Assembly (NCBI GenBank): GCA_008694505.1
Contig: VZDJ01000301.1
Coordinates: 2,891,485 to 2,955,484, forward strand
Length of the DNA stretch: 64,000 nucleotides
Direction of reading: 5' to 3'
From: Cyanoderma ruficeps
Lineage: Eukaryota > Chordata > Aves > Passeriformes > Timaliidae
A program made the position numbers and the translations under genes. Numbering within the stretch: the stretch's first letter is position 1; every line of letters starts with the position of its first letter. The notes beneath the pieces are model-generated. The model did no database searches, was not told the DNA's origin, and was given only the letters and a program-made list of their open reading frames with translations. Of the stretch, positions 25,101-36,459 are shown piece after piece.

Positions 25101-28100
25101 ATTTTTAGTTTCCCAGCAAATGCTTCTTGAAACAACCAATTCTAGAGACCAGACCAAAATCAGCAAGGATTTTGTTCTGTGTTGGATGGAACAAACTAAG
25201 GTGATGAACAGGTTGATATCTGCTTACCTACTCACATTACTGCCATGTGTAACGTGATTTAGGACAGTACTACCCACTGAGAATTACTCAACATAAAACA
25301 GCTTTCAAAGATACATAATGTGCATTGTAACATCCCCATAGATGCTCAGAGCACTTCTTTGTCTACACTTGTCATCAGTTCATATCCAGAAACAATATAC
25401 ATGAATAAAAACAAATGCTTTCTTCTAAACATTTTTGCTGCCAAGATTTCTAGGAACTTTTCTAAGATTGCTTACAATGGATGCTTGAGACAACACATAG
25501 AATTGGCTTTTAAGAACATAAGACGACAAACTAGAAAAGCATATGTTCCCATTATTCACTTCAATAACAAGCCAATTAAACTTAAAAGAAAGAGGAATAA
25601 TTTATACTTTACTACTTATATATTCTAAAGACTGCACCATAAAACTGACCTGTGAAATTCACTGACACAAACAAAGGCAGGGCTTACAATCCTGCAGGAA
25701 GCCTCCAGCACATAAACTGCTACATAAATCTGTACTTTTTAGTGCTACTGCCATTTTAACAGTAGGTAGCTACTAACTGATCAGAATTAAAACGACATTT
25801 GTTCAGAGGACAGCTATTTCACAACGTAATTGTGATAAGATTCCTTACATCTTTCTCTGAAGCATCCTCTGCTCAACCTGCTCTAACATATCAGCACCTG
25901 CCTGGTACCCAACAGTCGTTCCAAGTCCCCACAGCATTGTGCTGACACACCTCACTCAAAGCCCGTGGTACCTTATCAGGTATTGAGCCCACTAAAGTCA
26001 AGACAATGTCAAACTCTAAGTGTGCAAGATGTTCAACACAAAGTTTGGTGCTCTGTGTGTGGGTGTGTGTTCCAGAAATAAAACAAAACCTAACTGAAAA
26101 GCAGTTCCCTACAGACTTGTGAGCTTCCAAGGCAAATACCCTAAAGCAGGCAGCTCTGAGCTGTGCTAAGAAGGAGCACAAGGAGAAGTTTGTGCAGCTG
26201 TACCGTAGGTCTCGGTGGTGATCCGGCGCTGCGCGTAGGTGGCCAGGCCCTCGCTCAGCCACATCTCCTCCCACGTGGCGTTGGTGACCGCGTTCCCAAA
26301 CCAGCTGTGGGCAACCTCGTGAATGACGTCAATGATCAAAAACTCATCGCTCTCCAGAATGGAAGAGATGATGAAGGTCAGGCATGGGTTTTCCATGGCA
26401 ACAATAGGGAAGGATGGAGGAAGAAAAACAATGTCATATCTAAAATTAGGGAGAGAAGAAAGAAGAAAGGAGATGAGTAAATTGCAGCTAGAAGACACAC
26501 AGTAACATTTTCTTCTTTCAGAAGACACAGTAACATTTTTCTTTCTCTAGGGAAGGGTCTTCTGAGATCTTGTGACTTTAGGAAGAAACTTTCTAGACCA
26601 GTGGTGCCTAATTCTTCTGGTCAGAGGATCACTATTTATTTTGTTGGCCAAGGACAAATGTTGCCTATGTTTGGATGTAAAGACTTGACAGTCTTTTGAT
26701 GTGCAGTGGATGCAGCACATCCCAGAAGCATTGTACTCCTTCACACACACAAACTCATCACAAGTTGTGTATCTGGGTGCCACAAAAACTGTTTACACTA
26801 TAAACAGTAGTGTAACATGGTGTTGAGTCCCCAGAGGCTCTCAGGAAAGAGAGACTAGGAAACTGTCAATGAATGAATTTATTTACCATACATGCAGTGT
26901 CAGCAAAATAACTTCAATCTGTCTGCTTCAGAACACAACAGTAATACTTGTTTTGTTTTCTAAATTTCTTTACCAGTGATCAGCACTGGCACACTGCACC
27001 ATGTTCTCAGATTATTTCAAGCAATATTTTGTAAGTCAACAAGGCAATCTTCCTGCTTACCTTTACCAACGAAACACAAGAGTGAAAGTATTCTCTCAAA
27101 ATCACTCTTTTTAAATACATAGTCAAGCTATTCAAGAACTATTAATGTTGGTTTGGGGGACTTGGACTCTCAATGAGTCTGTACTGAGATTTTTAGTATT
27201 CTCAGGCATGCCACAATTAATACAGAAATAAATGAGATAAATAAAACAATCATACAATGGTGTCTGGCCCAGTGCTGGACTTATATCACAAAACACTGTA
27301 GTATGAAAAACACTCATTCCTCAGGAAAGATCCACTGTTTAGAAGCCTCCAGTTCTGCCCTGCAAACCAGCTAAAACACCTCCATGCCTCCATGGTCCTC
27401 CCTGCCACTTGTGGAGACAAAACTCCAGAGTCTACAATGCTGCCATTTGAAATGCTAGTTTGCCCTGGTATAGGGAGAAAGCATGATCATTTCTCAACAA
27501 TGTTTTATTTTGTTCCCATTGGACATTCCCAGGAGAGTGATTAAACTCACCTTCCCCATATATAGGGGCCATAGAGACTCTCTGCAGCAGTCAACCAGCG
27601 TTCAACAATGCCAGAAAGCTTGCTGATGGCTGTTGGCAGCAGACAAGGCTCTGCCCACACTCTGCTCCTGTCAGAAAACAGAAAACATCAGGTGATAACT
27701 TCAGCAAACTGAATTATCTCTTAGAAAAAAAAAATAGCCTGACTGCTTACCATGCTTCCATGTATGGTAACAGAGCAAGGAGACCTCCCATCAGACCCAG
27801 GCCCTCCTAGACTCATGTTCCATGGAACATTGCAAGAGGCAACCAAAAATCCCTTCAACAAGGCAATGAGAAAGCAGCTGCAATGACTTCAGGGGACAGT
27901 AGGCCACATTTATGAAAGAGGAACATATCTTTGCTAGTGCAGTGCCATGAATTTCTTTGTACCCAACTACACTTCAAACTCTCTCCATGCTCACAGCTCA
28001 TGAACCCAACTGTTCCCTTGTCAATGACTCAACACCTTTGCTACTTTACAGCGTGATGCACTGTAGAGAGACATAAAATGCAGAATGAACTCACTGCAAA

Positions 28101-31100
28101 TCTTACCTTGGACCTATGTCTGCATGTATGAGGTCTCCAGCCACCAGGGCCACTAGGTAGGCAGGAACCGGATATTCCATGTAAAACTGATATACACCTT
28201 CCTCTTCTAGGTAGGAGCTTTGGGTGGCACTCATCAACACTTGTATCCCTGCTGGTGCCTGGAAGACCAACATCATACACATCAACTCACCAGATAATCA
28301 CAGCTGAATGACTGAACCACAGATCTCTGGTTCATTTTCATCTATGCCTGAATGTGTACACTAAAAACAAACATTTACATAACACAAAATGTAAGATTTC
28401 TGTGAAGTTTTTAGACCACAATCTGTCCAATCCATGAAAACATACCAAGCAAAGATATTACTCCTCCTATATGCCAGCTGCCCCAAAAGCACCCACATAT
28501 TAAATTATTTCATCTCTACAAAATGCAACATTATTAGATGCTGACTTCAAAAGACTTCAGGTTTTTTCTTTCAAAAATTGGTACAATACAGTTGAGTATT
28601 ATCATCAGTAATGACTACTGGAAGGGACCAGCCAAATTCTCTCTCATATTTTCATTTCACAATTACTCTTTCAGCATTGAGTACAAGAAGGCAAGACCCA
28701 AGCATGGCAGGCAACAGAGTTACCTTTGTGGCGCTACCCTGATTCTGGCCCAAGAACCAGAACTGGATCTAAAAAAAAAATCAGTATTCTTTATAACACT
28801 GAATCACAGTATTTTTAGCAGGTGTAAACTGCTAAAAAGACATGATGCAACTATCCTTTCACAGGTTAACAGCACCTAAGAGCTCCACGCACCATTCACA
28901 GCCATCCCTTACCTTGACAGTAGCTGAGTAGGTGCATTTCACTGCAGGGGTGTCAAAGCAGGGGAAGAAGGAGCGGTTACACACCGAGTGTCCCTGTGTG
29001 AAGACAAAGGGCTTGGCATTGCCATATGTCAGCTCGGGATCCAGCCACCAGATCTGTTGAAACAAGACGGGGAGGAGAGGTGAGGGAAATGGACAACATG
29101 TCAAGGATGAGCTACCAAAAACAAAATGTGAAATCGAGAGGACTGTGGGGGAGAAGCACCACCTCAGCTCCATGTTTAGCTCCCCAGATGAACACCTGGC
29201 ACAGGGCACATTTCCATCTCTAACAATACATCTTTCTACTCCAGTTTATTTGCCAGGAATGCTCAGAAAAATTTCTTAACATAGTGACTTCCAGCCACTC
29301 ACTATTTCTGTTGCATCAATTTGCTTGGTTAATAACAAGTCCTTAACAAACATCCACATAACCTTCTTCTCAAAGGGAGTATTCTGGATATCTCCATGTT
29401 TATAACTTAATAGGAACAGGAATAGAAAGGGTCAGGTAGCATAAGCTGAAAAGAAAAAAAAACCAACCCAAAACAAACCCGAATCCACAAACCAAAAATC
29501 CCTGAAGCTGAACAGTGTACACAACATTATCTGTGACCCTGACACTGCCCTCCTGGCTGAAGCATCAAACATTTTGACACAATGCAAAAAGGCAGTATAT
29601 GTAAGAAACATCTGGTCAAGGACACTGGAGGCCCCATCTTACAGAATGGATAAGGAGATTCTGGGTGGCCACAAAAGAAAAGCCAACAAAACACACCACT
29701 GAGCACATCAATTTCCAGTACCAAACAGCAAAGCAATCACTAGTCAGACCCTCAGCAAATAATTAGAACAGATTAAGAATAATAAGAAAAAGTCCAATTA
29801 TTTGCCTTTTGGTCTTTCTGTTTCAAAAGTTTGTGCTTTCACAAGCTCCCTGCCTCAAACTTTGAAGTGTAGGAGCAACTTTAAATAAGGATTTCCTTGT
29901 AATCCTAGAACTCTGGAGCTGAACTTTAATGGAAAATATCAAATATTGTGAAATTTGCAATAAAATTGGAACCACTGGAAGTCTTGGAAACAGTCAAGCA
30001 CAAGAAATAAAACTTCTGAGTCTGCTGAATTCTTAGATCAAAGTAACCAATAAATCTGAGATCAGGGAACAGCAGTTAGTACAAATACTAGTTCTGTTCT
30101 GGTCCTCAAGGGAAAGCAACAAAACACAGAAGAGAAGCCTGGATACTAAGTCTGCTCACGTTTTAACAACATATTACAACGCTGTCTCCTAGTTAACTTT
30201 TGGAAGTTTTCTCTCTCCTTCTGTCCTAAGGTACTTCTTGATATGTTCTTCCCTTGCCTTTAGACCCTTTTCCTCAGATGCCAGTGTGCCCATCTCCCAA
30301 ATCATCACTGCAGCAGCACTGCCAGGGATCAGTGAAAGGTGAGGACAGGAAACACAGAGTCAGCAGCTTTCAGTTATTCCTATGGAGTCTCACACTCTGC
30401 TGGCAAATATTTGGGGGTTTTAAGTAGGAGGCATTACAAAATTAAAAACCTTTATCTAAAAGTAAAATCAATCTCTTGAATTTTTTTTTAATATTACCTT
30501 CTTCTATTTCACGCCTGTAGGGCCAGAAATAAGGTTAAAGGAGGACTTCTGAGGAGTCCTGTCTGTTCACATCTATGTACTGCATTTCAGCATAGCACTG
30601 CCCACAGCCCTGGATCACAACCCAGGGGCACCTATGTAGCTACAGATTTCCACTACATTTCTCATGGATACCTGCTTTTCACAGCCATGAGTATCATTTC
30701 TGCAATGCCACACTATGGAACTGAAGACAGCTGCTCCAGAAGGCATTTGGGGACATATATATGTCTCATTACACACCAAAAACTAGTAACTTCCACCCAG
30801 AACACACATTTACAAAATAATGAAGGTGCTGTATTTTAATATAGGGTAGTAATTTTCTAACGATCCAGGGAAGAGGCTCAGAAATTAACTTTCAAAGATC
30901 TGCCCCAATGCCTTTTAAAAACACTCCTCTGACCTTTGTGCTTGTATCACAAAGCCTGACTTCCAGTCTGTATCACTGGCCCTGCTGAAGAGACTCATCT
31001 TCAAAACATTGTTTCCTTTGCTTTTTGAGAGACAGAAGAGGCTAACAAAGCAAACAGAGAGATAAGGCACTACCACACCTAAATTGCAACACTTGAGTAG

Positions 31101-34100
31101 GAAGGAAAGATGTCTTGACAGTGGAAGAGATAAAGGGAAGTTCTCCCTGAGCAGCGCAAGAGGAAAACATAAGCAGGAAGGGAAGGAGAACCAGGAGTTG
31201 ATTCTTGTTTACAAGGAACTCCATAAATTAAGGACAACTTCTTTTCAACCAGTCCGGCTTTATTTGACATTTGGTTGAAGTTAAGCGAAGCACCAGCCCC
31301 ACAACCAAAGAGGGAAAACATTTGCAGAGGATGAAGTATTTTTTTCCTCTGTTTTCTAATGTCTGCAGCTACATGGCAAGCCTCTGTCTCTCTTTCCAGA
31401 CGCACTTGGAACAATGATGAAAGTTATCCTGAAACAATATAAATAGATCTGAAATATAAATAGACCAGGCTGTGCTGCTGGACAGAGGCTGGGCTATGGG
31501 CTGGGGAAAATGAGCATAAGCAGCAGAAAGGAGTGCGAGGCACAGGGTGCTGCTGTGGCGGGTGGTGATGCATAGGGACAGAGCAGAATTTGGGGCTGCA
31601 TCATCTGCTCCACATCCAAATCCCTCCTGCACTTCCCCTTGGGAAATCCACGACATCATCATCATGCTCTTCATTTTTATCTAGCTTTTCATGTATACAG
31701 GAGAACTGTTTCACACATTAAAGCTGTTCTGTGGTGCATTTCAATTAAAAAGACCTGCTGCATGATTCCTCTGCTGAACAAAGGCTTTGGGTAGCCCAGG
31801 CTTTCCCCTGCCCACATATTGCAAAGAAGCTCACATTGTATAAGGCACCTGCCAAGAGTATAATTTTTATTGACTTAGATCATAATCTTTTCCCCAGATC
31901 TGGCAAATGACAAAGGCAATTAGCTAAGCCTCTTTTAATTTTAAACTTCTCCATGTTTCTACTTGCATTATTGATGAAGGGCACAGGAAGAGCTGCAAAG
32001 CCACAGCTTCTGTTCTAAGCAAACAAGCTGCTCTATCTGATGACAAAGTAAACAAAACACCTGAGATGCAGAGCACGTGACAGGAGCAAGGCACACCTGG
32101 GCAGCAAGTCATTCTATGGGGACTGAGGAATCAAGATAAATCTAAGGAATTACAGGGAAGTTTTTAGCACTGCAAAGAGGGCTGTCCTTTCTGCTAAATC
32201 CTGAAGATGAGGAAATGTTTTTATTTTTTGTACCAGAACCCAGAGGAGGATTTGCATTTAAGGAAAGAAAATAGCACTGGCGTTAAGATGTGCGCTGCCA
32301 GATCAGAGGAATGACAAGAATCAGTGGGCAAGAGGTAAGTGTAGATTCTTCTCTCTAGGGAAGGAAAAAACAAAATATCACACAAGAGTATTACCAAGAA
32401 GTAAGGGATGAGTGAGAGGAAGAACAGGACTACTGTCCCTGACACACCTGATTACTGTGTGCCTTTAGCCCACACCAGGAGAGATACACAATGATTGTGA
32501 CAGTCTTGCCTCAGATGGAAACTGGTGATGTACTGAGCATATGGTTTCCTAACAGCATAGGGAGCTGGAATGCTCTGTGAAAGGCAGATTTAATCTCTCA
32601 GCTGTCTCTCAATGTCCATCAAACAACCAAAGATCTTGGCTTCTTCCTCCACACAAGAAATAATGGGACAGTCAAATAACATGTCCAGATGGCTCAAAGC
32701 AAGTATATCAAGACAACAGGTTTCCAATTTTAAACACTACTATCTCTGCTGCTGATCTTACTGCCAACACATTCACACTGCACTGTAACATGCATTTACT
32801 GTTTTATAGGTCCCACAAGTATGCTAAAGGTCCCATAGATAATAAACTCTGACCTAAGGAGAATAAATTCCTAGAATAGCCAAAGAAAATAGAACTTTTA
32901 GAAGAGAGACATCTGACACTGCAAATGTGTGCCTCACTGAGAGAGAAAAGGGACTGCCAGAATATTTACAAGACATGAGTATAAACCAGTTGACCCTTAT
33001 ACACATGCGGGTTACTCATCCCTGTTAAAGTGCAGTGCTGGGCCAAAGAACAGCAATGACAGAGAGCACTACAATAGCACCAAACTGCTTTGGATCCAAA
33101 CAAAATAGTTCAGCATGCTGAACATGAAGGGCTACAACAGGTGCTACTCGAGGACAAATATTTTGCCAGCCAAAACCTACAATAGAGAGTGAGCAAACAC
33201 GGTAAGATTTATGTCAGTGAGCATGCCTGCTTCTGCTTTCCAGTATCACTCGGGAAGGGCTGTGCCTGTCCCCAATGATGTGACCATCAATAATCTTGAC
33301 ATGAGCTCTTGCAGCTTCATTTCAGCTGAAGTAGGACACGCTGTTAAAGGTACAATAAAGACTTTAAAAAACAGTATAAAGAATAGGTGGTTCACCTCTG
33401 ATCCATGGGGAGCAAGACAACAACAGACAGAATGGAAGAAATGTCCTCCTCCAGCATCCACACAGGACTGTGTGTGGGGCCAAGGAGACACACATTAATA
33501 CAAGGTGAGATCAAATGAACATCACATCAATCAGTGCCCTGAACCTTCCAGGGGTTTTCACATTCCCAAAGCTAGATCAGTATTCCAATCATACTGAGAT
33601 CATTTCTCCATAGACTCAGCAGGACAGACTGCCCCTTTGGCAACAGGGCTGGCAAAACGCAGGGGAAAGCACGGGCCGGCCTAAAATAAAACAGTTTGTT
33701 CAAGAGGAGGAAAGCACATTATCGTGTACTTTGGGAGGCGTGGCTCCAGACTGAGAACGATTACAGAGCACACAGCAATGCCAAATTAGCTTTAAGGCCT
33801 TCTCACCATAAACAAGGCAGAGAGTGGACAAAAGAAATAGGTTTCTTCATAAACCTGGGGAAAAAAAATAATGAACAGAATCTTCTGAACACACTGTGAG
33901 CTACATGGCAGAGTATTGTACAAGGAAGTAGTAAAGCCAGGAATTCCAGAGGTAAAAAGGAACAATATCCAAGTGGATCTGAACTTTAAAAACGCCAGAA
34001 TCTTACTACATTCTTACACTTTTAGGGAAGAATTAGAACATTTAAAAGTCACCATATGAGCACAGGAAACTTCTGTCAATAAAAATCTTCATGTGGAACT

Positions 34101-36115
34101 CACTATTCCGAGTGAGCCAATGTATTAAGACTACCCAGATCATTCCAAGGATGAAATTACTTTTGTGATCTTCCATGTAGTATTAAAATTAGACAGAGAA
34201 ACATTCAGTAAACATTCTAATCATCAAGACTTTCCTATCAAGAGGAAAGGCCTACTGTTTACTTCCTGTGGGTTGTTTTGCAAGAAGTTTTTATGTTCAA
34301 TTCCTGCTCTTGTTAAATACGTTGTAAAAGTCAAATAGATCCACACATTTACTGGTTTTAACCAGCAACACCAAATCAGAGGGCTGAGAGACAATTCTTC
34401 TAGGCAAGATAGATGCAACAAAGTTGCAAGACTCTACTAAAAAAACATTTATTTTGCAAATAGATTAATGAACCACATGATGAAAATCACCTCAGTTTAA
34501 TTTCCAGCCTGAACAGACTGTACAGTAATAAAAAGAACTGATGTTCCAGTGGGAGCTTCGTATTTTCACTGTCATAACTTCTTAAAAACACCAGATCTGA
34601 CAAGCAGCACCTAAAAGGCTGGGAATAGAACTACTAAATACCAAGGGTTTAAAAGAAATTACAGAATTTACAAAGCATTTCACTGCTGAAGAAAGCTCAT
34701 CCACAGACATGGAAACACCTCCATGGGTACATCCAAAGGGATGTTTTGGGGCATTTCTCATCCCTTTTTTCAGCAGATAACTTATAGGAAGATGTGGAAT
34801 CACTCCTTCTCAAAGCTCCTGACCATGGCTCATTGGAACACCAGCCTAGGCGTGTAAGGCCTGATTTCGTTAAGCAGTTGGCAAAACCCACAGGGAAACT
34901 TCTGCATTGTGGAGGAGAAAATTTATCCTGAAGGACTGAGTCGAGGCAATAGTTTACAAATTTTCACTCTTCTCACCAACAACTGCAATGACCTTAAAGA
35001 ACGAAAAACTTTTAAATTACTATAGCGAGGGGGGATGAATAGCCTTGGAGTCCACTCGACTGGGGAAGACAGGAGGGAGAGCAGCTGGGTGGGTACGAGC
35101 ACCGCTGCTGAGTGCGGCGGGGGCCGCGGGGCTGGCAGTGCCGAGAGCCCCCGCGGGCAGGGGACAGATGCTGCTGCCCAGCGGGCTGGCGCTGCCAGGC
35201 GATGGGGCCAGGGACAGGACCGGAGAGGTTGGCACTGAGACACCTCCCGCCGCCCTTTGCTGCCGAGCCGGGGCGCTTCCCCGACGGTCACTTTGAACAG
35301 GAGCAAAGATGTACGACAGGCGCGGGCGGCACGGGAGGGCTCTGCCAGCCGCCCCGGGACTCGGTTTCCAACGTTACCAACCCCTGCCCGGTACTCACGG
35401 CGGGGCCGTCGGCCGTGGTGTAGCGGACGATGATCTGGAAGGGCTGGTGCGGCTGGAGAGCGGCGGGCAGGGAGACGGTGAGGGACGAGCCGTAGTCGGT
35501 GAAGGGGTCCACCCTGAAGCCGAGCGGGCAGGCGGAGCAGGGCGGCTGGGCGAAGAGGGGCAGCGGCGGCGGCGGCTCGGCGGCGGCGGGCGGGGGGCCG
35601 GCGGGCGGGTCCCCCGGGGGGGCGGCGGGGGGCAGCGGTCCGGCGGCGATGCAGGGCGCCGAGAGGAAGGTGGCGGTGGCGGGCGGGCTGGCGGCGCAGG
35701 GCGGCGCGCAGGGCGGCGGCGGCGGCGGGCAGGGCGGCGGGGGCAGCGGGGCCGGGGCGGCGGCGGCCTCGGTGGGCGAGAAGGCGAAGGCGCAAGGCGC
35801 TTCCCCGGCCGTGGCACGGCGGAAAGCGGCCGAGAGGACGCGCAGCGCCGGGTGCACGTCGAGGACCAGGGCGCGGGGCTGCGGGCGCAGGGCGCAGAGC
35901 TCCAGCACCAGGCAGCCCGCCAGCGCCCGCGCCTCGGGCCGCAGCTCCAGCCCCAGGTGCAGGTGCCTCAGGCTGAAGAGCTGCGAGCTGGACGCCGACG
36001 CCACGTCCGGCGGCGGCTCGGGAGGCGGCGGCGGGGCCGGTGGAGCCTCCGGCCCGGCCGCGGAGCCCTTGCGGCAGCAGCACAGGCCGGGCGGCCGCGG
36101 AGCCGGAGCCGCCAT
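18852..36115 (-). CDS. RNPEPL1: Arginyl aminopeptidase-like 1, complete, 11 coding exons
   Basis: M1-family metallo-aminopeptidase relative of RNPEP and LTA4H, expected to bind one zinc and cleave N-terminal residues from peptides. Coding exons (first to last): 35399-36115, 28913-29053, 28107-28258, 27551-27667, 26204-26439, 23780-23893, 22621-22733, 21813-21921, 20213-20440, 19799-19941, 18852-19124. All are GT-AG and in frame, giving 780 aa; the human protein is about 725, the excess lying in exon 1. Visible motifs: VAMEN (389-393) in place of the usual GAMEN, zinc ligands His416, His420 and Glu439 with catalytic Glu417 (HEVAH, 18 residues, E), and YEKG with Tyr505. The C-terminal ARM-type region follows, ending [10 protein letters not shown]. 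The ATG at 36115 was chosen because it starts the MAA...CCCR segment resembling human. The gene lies upstream of CAPN10, as in human. Confidence 0.96.
20023..20115 (-). repeat. CR1 LINE 3'-end fragment in RNPEPL1 intron 9
   Basis: The plus strand AATCACAGAATCATAGAATCC, followed by a diverged GGACTGAAAAAGAC and CAACCCCTCTGCCATGGCCTGGGA, is the complement of a CR1 3' terminus with two copies of the terminal octamer. It lies about 80 nt upstream (in gene direction) of exon 10, in the RNPEPL1 sense orientation. Confidence 0.8.
26204..26439 (-). CDS. RNPEPL1: RNPEPL1 exon 5: zinc-binding catalytic exon
   Basis: This 236-nt exon encodes residues 376-454 and holds the whole zinc site: VAMENPC, then [10 protein letters not shown], then WLSEG. 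His416, His420 and Glu439 are the predicted zinc ligands and Glu417 the general base. It is preceded by a strong pyrimidine tract on the minus strand (26443-26475). All metal ligands are intact. Confidence 0.95.
26490..26547. repeat. Imperfect tandem duplication in RNPEPL1 intron 4
   Basis: Two adjacent copies, 26490-26519 and 26520-26547, share AGAAGACACA, CAGTAACATTTT and a TTCTTTC ending. They differ by a 2-nt indel and small T-run changes. They sit 50-110 nt before the exon 5 acceptor. Confidence 0.85.
29054..35398 (-). other. RNPEPL1 intron 1 (6.3 kb)
   Basis: The largest intron of the gene, between the GC-rich first exon and exon 2. Splice sites are GCC|gtgagt at the right and ttgtttcaacag at the left. 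I found no CR1, LTR or convincing exon inside it. Open frames (up to about 111 codons) lack recognisable domains. A short imperfect inverted repeat occurs at 30541-30560. First introns of this size often hold enhancers, but none can be named from sequence alone. Confidence 0.75.
35399..36115 (-). CDS. RNPEPL1: RNPEPL1 exon 1: N-terminal beta domain with expanded Pro/Ala tract
   Basis: A single 717-nt, extremely GC-rich exon encoding residues 1-239. It opens [18 protein letters not shown] conserved block follows (about 37-113, including LGLELRPEA and LVLDVHPAL), then a low-complexity tract of mainly Pro and Ala (about 117-187, DNA 35555-35767), then the conserved [15 protein letters not shown] segment. 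The donor is GCC|gtgagt. The tract makes the exon roughly 60 codons longer than I expect from the human protein. Reading frames on the opposite strand here are long only because of base composition. Confidence 0.92.
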
Positions 36116-36116
36116 G

Positions 36117-36165
36117 GAGCGGCAGCGGAGGAGGAGGAGGAGGCGGCGGCGGAGGCGGCGGCTGC
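36117..36165. repeat. GGA/GGC trinucleotide tract in RNPEPL1 5' UTR
   Basis: GGAGGAGGAGGAGGC followed by GGCGGCGGAGGCGGCGGC on the plus strand, ending immediately before the RNPEPL1 start context. On the transcript it reads as GCC/TCC repeats, just upstream of the ATG, and is a likely site of length polymorphism. Confidence 0.85.
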
Positions 36166-36459
36166 TATGTGAAATCCATGGGCGGGCGGGGAGGAGGGAG
36201 GCCCCGGCGGCCGGAGCGGCCGGGGCGGGGAGGGGGAGGCGGAAAGGACCGGCCGAGAGAGCGCAGGGCCCGGGCCCGGACAGCAGCGGCGGGCGCGGCC
36301 GCCGGGGGGCGCCGCGGGGACGCCGGGGGCGCTCGAGGGCGGGCCCGCCCCGCCCGCTGCGCGCGCACCCGCCCCGCCCGCGGCGCCTCAGCCCGGCCCG
36401 GACACCGCCGGACAGACGGCGGGTGTGGGGACAGCCCCGGGTACCGATACCGCTCCCAG

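Larger units (their letters stand above)
35090..36450 (-). promoter_or_regulatory. RNPEPL1 CpG island and promoter region
   Basis: Dense CpG and GC content spans exon 1, the 5' UTR and the upstream flank. Just upstream of the ATG is a (GGA/GGC)n tract at 36117-36165. Further upstream are several CCCGCCC-type GC boxes near 36344-36380. No TATA box is visible. The transcription start probably lies between 36170 and 36400. Confidence 0.6.

Noticed and set aside
33211..33498. 95-codon plus-strand frame in RNPEPL1 intron 1
   Set aside because: No homology recognised, and no consistent splice or initiation signals.
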